Below, in pieces: positions 6,011-8,583 of a stretch of 8,583 nt of DNA; positions within the stretch are counted from its first letter, which is position 1, and each line of letters begins with the position of its first letter. The DNA is from an uncultured Eubacteriales bacterium. GTDB taxonomy: Bacteria > Bacillota > Clostridia > Lachnospirales > Lachnospiraceae. Position numbers and translations under genes: made by a program. The notes beneath the pieces were generated by a model that did not search any database, was not told the origin of the DNA, and saw nothing but the letters and a program-made list of their open reading frames with translations. The stretch is taken from NCBI GenBank assembly GCA_900313765.1, contig OMSN01000096.1, positions 1-8,583 on the forward strand. Direction: 5' to 3'.

Positions 6011-6637
6011 ATGAGTAAAGTTCTTCTTCTGAACGGAAGTGCTCACCGGCACGGATGTACAGCGACAGCACTTGATGAGATGATCAGGGTGTTTGATACA
6101 GAAGGGATCGAGACCGAACTGATCCAGGTAGGATCAAAGGGAATACGTGGCTGTATCGCCTGCAACAAATGCGGTGAAACGGGAAGATGTGTGTTTGAGG
6201 ATCTTGTAAATGAAGTGGCGCCGAAGTTTGAGGCAGCCGATGGACTGGTGATAGGAAGTCCGGTATATTACGCTTCCCCGAACGGCAATCTGATCGCGTT
6301 TCTGGACAGGCTGTTTTACAGCACTCACTATTCCAAACATATGAAGGTGGGTGCGGCGGTAGTCAGCTGCAGAAGAGGCGGAAACACCGCAAGTTTCGAT
6401 GTTCTGAATAAGTATTTCACGATCAGCAGCATGCCGGTGGCGTCTTCGACCTACTGGAATCAGGTGCACGGGTTTTCTGCCGAGGATGTGAAGAAGGATC
6501 TGGAAGGCCTGCAGACCATGAGAAACCTTGCCCGCAATATGAGTTTCATGATCAGGGCCATTGCCGACGCGAAGAAAAAGTACGGCTATCCGGAACTGGA
6601 GAAAGGTTCCTTCACCAGTTTCCCGGATGGGAAGTGA
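6011..6637 (+). CDS. Iron-sulfur flavoprotein-like NAD(P)H-dependent FMN reductase
   Basis: A 208-residue flavodoxin-fold protein, cytoplasmic. LLLNGSAHRHGCTATAL (residues 5-21) is the FMN phosphate-binding loop and IGSPVYYASPNGNLIAFLDR (about 81-100) the flavin-contacting segment, both typical of the NADPH-dependent FMN reductase family. Cysteines 48, 51, 54 and 60 form C-x2-C-x2-C-x5-C, the compact motif that binds a [4Fe-4S] cluster in archaeal iron-sulfur flavoprotein (Isf). The protein is therefore probably an Isf-type electron carrier or reductase acting on oxygen species or quinones; the partner is unknown. The start has GGAGGAG at 5999-6005 with a 5-nt spacer. It sits alone between a structured intergenic region and the XRE regulator, in the same direction as both neighbours. 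Confidence 0.88.
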   Translation: MSKVLLLNGSAHRHGCTATALDEMIRVFDTEGIETELIQVGSKGIRGCIACNKCGETGRCVFEDLVNEVAPKFEAADGLVIGSPVYYASPNGNLIAFLDRLFYSTHYSKHMKVGAAVVSCRRGGNTASFDVLNKYFTISSMPVASSTYWNQVHGFSAEDVKKDLEGLQTMRNLARNMSFMIRAIADAKKKYGYPELEKGSFTSFPDGK

Positions 6638-6663
6638 GATACTGTAGAGCAACAGAAGGTTGC

Positions 6664-6692
6664 TTGCGCGATGCATTTCCTGAACGCATAAT
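6664..6692 (+). promoter_or_regulatory. Weak candidate promoter of the XRE regulator gene
   Basis: TTGCGC (6664-6669) and CATAAT (6687-6692) are separated by exactly 17 nt. The -10 matches 5 of 6 bases and the -35 only 3 of 6. It would start transcription about 23 nt before the ATG at 6722. A small hairpin (AGCAAC 6648-6653 with GTTGCT 6659-6664) lies just upstream without a T run. Confidence 0.3.
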
Positions 6693-6708
6693 GAATGTAT
6701 AACAAGGC

Positions 6709-6719
6709 AGGAGGTGATC
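6709..6719 (+). promoter_or_regulatory. Full-length Shine-Dalgarno site of the XRE regulator
   Basis: AGGAGGTGATC pairs without a break with the 3' end of 16S rRNA (GATCACCTCCT), much longer than the usual 5-7 nt. It places translation at the ATG at 6722 and rules against the in-frame ATG at 6695, which lies upstream of it. Confidence 0.75.
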
Positions 6720-6721
6720 GC

Positions 6722-7486
6722 ATGGAAACAAGAGAAATACTGAAACAGATTCGCCAGGAACATAACCTGACACAGGAACAGATGGCCCATCGTGCGATGG
6801 TCACAAGACAGGCAGTGAGCCGCTGGGAAACAGGGGAGACACAGCCGAATACGGATACGCTGCGCATCCTGTCCAAGGAGTTTAATGTTTCGATCAATAC
6901 GCTCCTGGGATCTCCGAAGCAGCTGGTCTGCCAGTGCTGCGGAATGCCGCTGGAAGATCCGATCCTCGGAAGGAACCAGGACGGCTCATTCAATGAAGAC
7001 TATTGTCAGTGGTGCTATGCCGACGGAACTTATACATACAGTGATATGGACGATCTGATCCGTGTATGTATTCCCCACATGGTTCAGCAGGGGTTTACGG
7101 AAGACCAGGCACGCACCTATATGAAGCAGACCCTGCCGCAGCTGGACTACTGGAAGAGACACGAAGAACTGGGCGACGGCGGAGCGTTCGAAGCTCTGAA
7201 AGAGCAGCTGATCAGAGAGATCAATGCGCTTCACATCAAGGGAATGCCGGAAGTTAAAAACCTGAATGCACTGGTCGGTAAATATGTGAACCTTGAGTAT
7301 CCGCTCCCCGGCGGGATGAAGACGCGCTTTCTTGATGACCGGACGACCTATCTGGGCAATCAGCTGGAGTCCGCAGACTGTGAAGGACTGTGTTATGGCG
7401 TTCTTGCAAATGCGGAATTCATCCTTGTCTGTACGTATGAGAATCAGGGCGCCAATCCGCAGCTGATCCTGTACAAAAAGAGATGA
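6722..7486 (+). CDS. XRE-family regulator with zinc ribbon and C-terminal domain
   Basis: A 254-residue, three-part protein. Residues 1-63 are a Cro/CI-type helix-turn-helix (EILKQIRQEHNLTQEQMAHR, then VTRQAVSRWETGETQPNTDTL), which should bind DNA. Residues 70-130 form a putative zinc ribbon (PF12674 type): CQCCGMPL and DGSFNEDYCQWCY, with Cys70/Cys73 and Cys95/Cys98 as likely zinc ligands, followed by a helical section (DLIRVCIPHMVQQGF). The last ~75 residues (LVGKYVNLEYPLPGGM ... LILYKKR) look beta-rich and I do not recognise them; they may be a ligand or protein-binding domain. There is no membrane segment. The start at 6722 is chosen for the full-length Shine-Dalgarno site. A good terminator closes the gene. 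The target could be its own promoter or the neighbouring flavoprotein gene, but this is only inferred from position. Confidence 0.85.
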   Translation: METREILKQIRQEHNLTQEQMAHRAMVTRQAVSRWETGETQPNTDTLRILSKEFNVSINTLLGSPKQLVCQCCGMPLEDPILGRNQDGSFNEDYCQWCYADGTYTYSDMDDLIRVCIPHMVQQGFTEDQARTYMKQTLPQLDYWKRHEELGDGGAFEALKEQLIREINALHIKGMPEVKNLNALVGKYVNLEYPLPGGMKTRFLDDRTTYLGNQLESADCEGLCYGVLANAEFILVCTYENQGANPQLILYKKR

Positions 7487-7518
7487 ACCATCCCACATCA
7501 GAATAAAGAACATCTGCG

Positions 7519-7548
7519 AAGCGTCTGTGACCTGTCACAGGCGCTTTT
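7519..7548 (+). terminator. Intrinsic terminator after the XRE regulator
   Basis: AGCGTCTGTGAC (7520-7531) pairs with GTCACAGGCGCT (7534-7545) with one G-U pair, extended by a further A-T pair, giving a stem of about 12-13 bp with a tight loop, then a short T run (TTTT, 7545-7548). It lies 33 nt after the stop at 7486. On the other strand the tail is not T-rich, so it acts mainly in the + direction. Confidence 0.8.
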
Positions 7549-7596
7549 CTGGCTGCTGCCCGAGAGAATACAGGCAATGCCATACAAAACGAAACG

Positions 7597-7625
7597 ATGA
7601 CAGTCCTAAGACAGAGCGATATAAT
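7597..7625 (+). promoter_or_regulatory. Near-consensus promoter of the Nudix-MmcQ unit
   Basis: ATGACA (7597-7602, 5 of 6 to the -35 consensus) and TATAAT (7620-7625, perfect) are separated by 17 nt. Transcription would begin at about 7632, leaving a leader of almost 90 nt before the ATG at 7720. In the rest of the 7487-7719 gap I see only the terminator and no supportable gene. Confidence 0.65.
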
Positions 7626-7719
7626 GAATGTTGTCTGCTGTGCAGCGACGTCCCGGAGGCACATGCCCGATCCATAAATGGTATGTGGCGACAGGAATAT
7701 TCAGTAAGCGGGTGCAAAA

Positions 7720-8101
7720 ATGAAACAAAAGACGATCAAGGTGGTTGCGGCAGTTATTCGCAGAGACGACCAGATATTTGCGACACAGAGAGGATATGGG
7801 AATTATAAGGACTGGTGGGAATTCCCGGGTGGAAAGACAGAACCGGGGGAGACGTCGGAGGAAGCATTGATCCGCGAGATCCGGGAGGAACTTCGGAGAC
7901 CAGTTTCTGACAACGGTGGAATACGATTATCCGGAATTTCATCTATCCATGGACTGTTTCTGGTGCCACATTGAAGAAGGGGAACTGACCCTGCTGGAAC
8001 ATGAAGCGGCAAGATGGCTTCCTCTTCATGACCTGCGGCAGGTGAACTGGCTTCCGGCAGATGTTCTGGTGGTTGAGGCAATCGAGGGAACAGCTCTGTA
8101 A
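7720..8101 (+). pseudogene. MutT-type Nudix hydrolase, frameshifted
   Basis: This resembles a (8-oxo-)dGTP diphosphatase that would clean the nucleotide pool. The first frame (7720-7974) has AAVIRRDDQIFATQRG, WWEFPGGK and a Nudix box G38-x5-E44-x7-R52-E53-I-R-E56-E57, with all metal-binding glutamates. After EEL (ends 7893) the match is lost, and the rest of the protein resumes in another frame as QFLTTVEYDYPEFHLSMDCF from 7901, ending with ARWLPLHDL, WLPADV and TAA at 8099-8101. Intact relatives have about 12 residues (36 nt) between EEL and V/I-EYDYP; here there are 22 nt, so roughly 14 nt appear lost, which breaks the frame. Translation as written stops at 7974 after 84 residues, without the C-terminal half of the fold. 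The ribosome site is weak (AAGCGGGTG). An assembly error would have to remove about 14 nt, so a real deletion seems more likely than at the regulator gene. Confidence 0.85.
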
Positions 8102-8116
8102 GAAAGAGGTGACAGG

Positions 8117-8583
8117 ATGGACCGACAGACCTTATTCGATTATATCAGGAAGAAATATAAGACGCTGCCGGAGTATCCCTGGCGCAGATACGATGAAAAT
8201 GCAGTTTTCCGGCATGATGACAATAAGAAATGGTTCGCGTTGGTGATGGGTCTGCAGGCAGATAAGGTCGGCGGCAGAGGAGATGTCTGGATCGATGTGG
8301 TGAATGTGAAGATTGACGACATGTTTTTCAGGGACATGATCCTGCAGGAAGAAGGCATCCTTCCGGCCTATCACATGAACAAGATGCACTGGATCACTGT
8401 TCTGCTGGATGGAACGGTGCCGGAAGAGAGAGTATTTGAACTGATCGACATGAGCTTCCTTGCGACTGCTTCTGCAAAGAAGAGAGAGAAACTGCGTCCG
8501 CCGAAGGAGTGGATCATTCCCTCCAATCCGAAATACTATGATATCGTTCATGCCTTTGATGACACGGATATCATCGACTGGAA
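8117..8583 (+). CDS. MmcQ/YjbR family protein (3' end missing)
   Basis: The first 155 residues of a protein that runs off the window. Residues 1-115 fit the MmcQ/YjbR (CyaY-like DNA-binding) fold: YIRKKYKTLPEYPW near the start, WFALVMGL, WIDVVNVKID, then AYHMNKMHWITVLLDGTVPEERVFELID, the most conserved block. The family is named for a DNA-binding activity but its cellular role is unclear. After a basic linker (AKKREKLRPPKEW) comes IPSNPKYYDIVHAFDDTD, which resembles the start of an EVE/PUA-like domain seen in longer members of this group; that domain would lie beyond the window. The start has AGAGGTGA at 8105-8112 with a 4-nt spacer, 15 nt after the Nudix stop, so both genes probably share the promoter at 7597. 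Confidence 0.82.
   Translation, partial: MDRQTLFDYIRKKYKTLPEYPWRRYDENAVFRHDDNKKWFALVMGLQADKVGGRGDVWIDVVNVKIDDMFFRDMILQEEGILPAYHMNKMHWITVLLDGTVPEERVFELIDMSFLATASAKKREKLRPPKEWIIPSNPKYYDIVHAFDDTDIIDW

Noticed and set aside
7628..7723. Short frames in the leader of the Nudix gene (31 codons from 7628; four codons from 7663 after GGAGG)
   Set aside because: They are too short to judge and lack family similarity; the first begins too close to the predicted transcript start for a ribosome site.
7527..7808. 93-codon + strand frame in the gap before the Nudix gene
   Set aside because: It starts inside the terminator hairpin, has no ribosome site, overlaps the Nudix gene in another frame, and resembles no family.
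1..8583. A new defence, mobile or biosynthetic system
   Set aside because: No nuclease-helicase, toxin-antitoxin, transposase, integrase or biosynthetic core gene is visible; the genes are common chromosomal families with separate promoters.

Overview
The window looks like chromosomal DNA of a Bacillota species, most likely a Clostridia/Lachnospiraceae-type anaerobe. The reasons are the moderate GC content, the strong purine-rich Shine-Dalgarno sites, tightly packed same-strand genes, a YesM/YesN-type two-component pair, and oxygen-sensitive redox families (ferredoxin-nitroreductase, iron-sulfur flavoprotein). The organism call is an inference from gene families and style. Every gene I can support is on the + strand. 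I see no tRNA, rRNA, CRISPR array, insertion sequence or phage gene.

Layout. Positions 1-2034 hold the 3' part of a membrane sensor histidine kinase and, 2 nt later, its AraC-type response regulator, which is broken by a one-base frameshift at about 1524. Positions 2050-4652 hold a compact run of small genes: a stand-alone Smr domain protein, an SDR oxidoreductase, a Bcp/PrxQ peroxiredoxin, a DUF4298 protein, and a ferredoxin-nitroreductase fusion whose start codon overlaps the stop of the DUF4298 gene. After a 150-nt gap with a good extended -10 promoter comes a Gfo/Idh/MocA-type dehydrogenase (4803-5876). A structured 134-nt intergenic region leads to an iron-sulfur flavoprotein (6011-6637). 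Then comes an XRE-type regulator with a zinc ribbon and an extra C-terminal domain (6722-7486), closed by a clear intrinsic terminator. A near-consensus promoter precedes a MutT-type Nudix gene that is frameshifted by an apparent short deletion (7720-8101), followed by an MmcQ/YjbR family gene that runs off the window (8117 onward). No gap between genes exceeds 300 nt; the longest is 7487-7719.

How the genes work together. The kinase and regulator would form a membrane signalling pair, often linked in this family to sugar uptake or cell-surface signals; the target is not visible here. The middle block is rich in redox and housekeeping functions (thiol peroxidase, flavin/ferredoxin reductase, NAD-dependent dehydrogenases, flavoprotein), but nothing shows that they form one pathway. 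I did not find a convincing new multi-gene system. The points most worth checking are the two broken genes, the SDR with an altered catalytic tetrad, the structured region before 6011, and the three-domain XRE/zinc-ribbon regulator.
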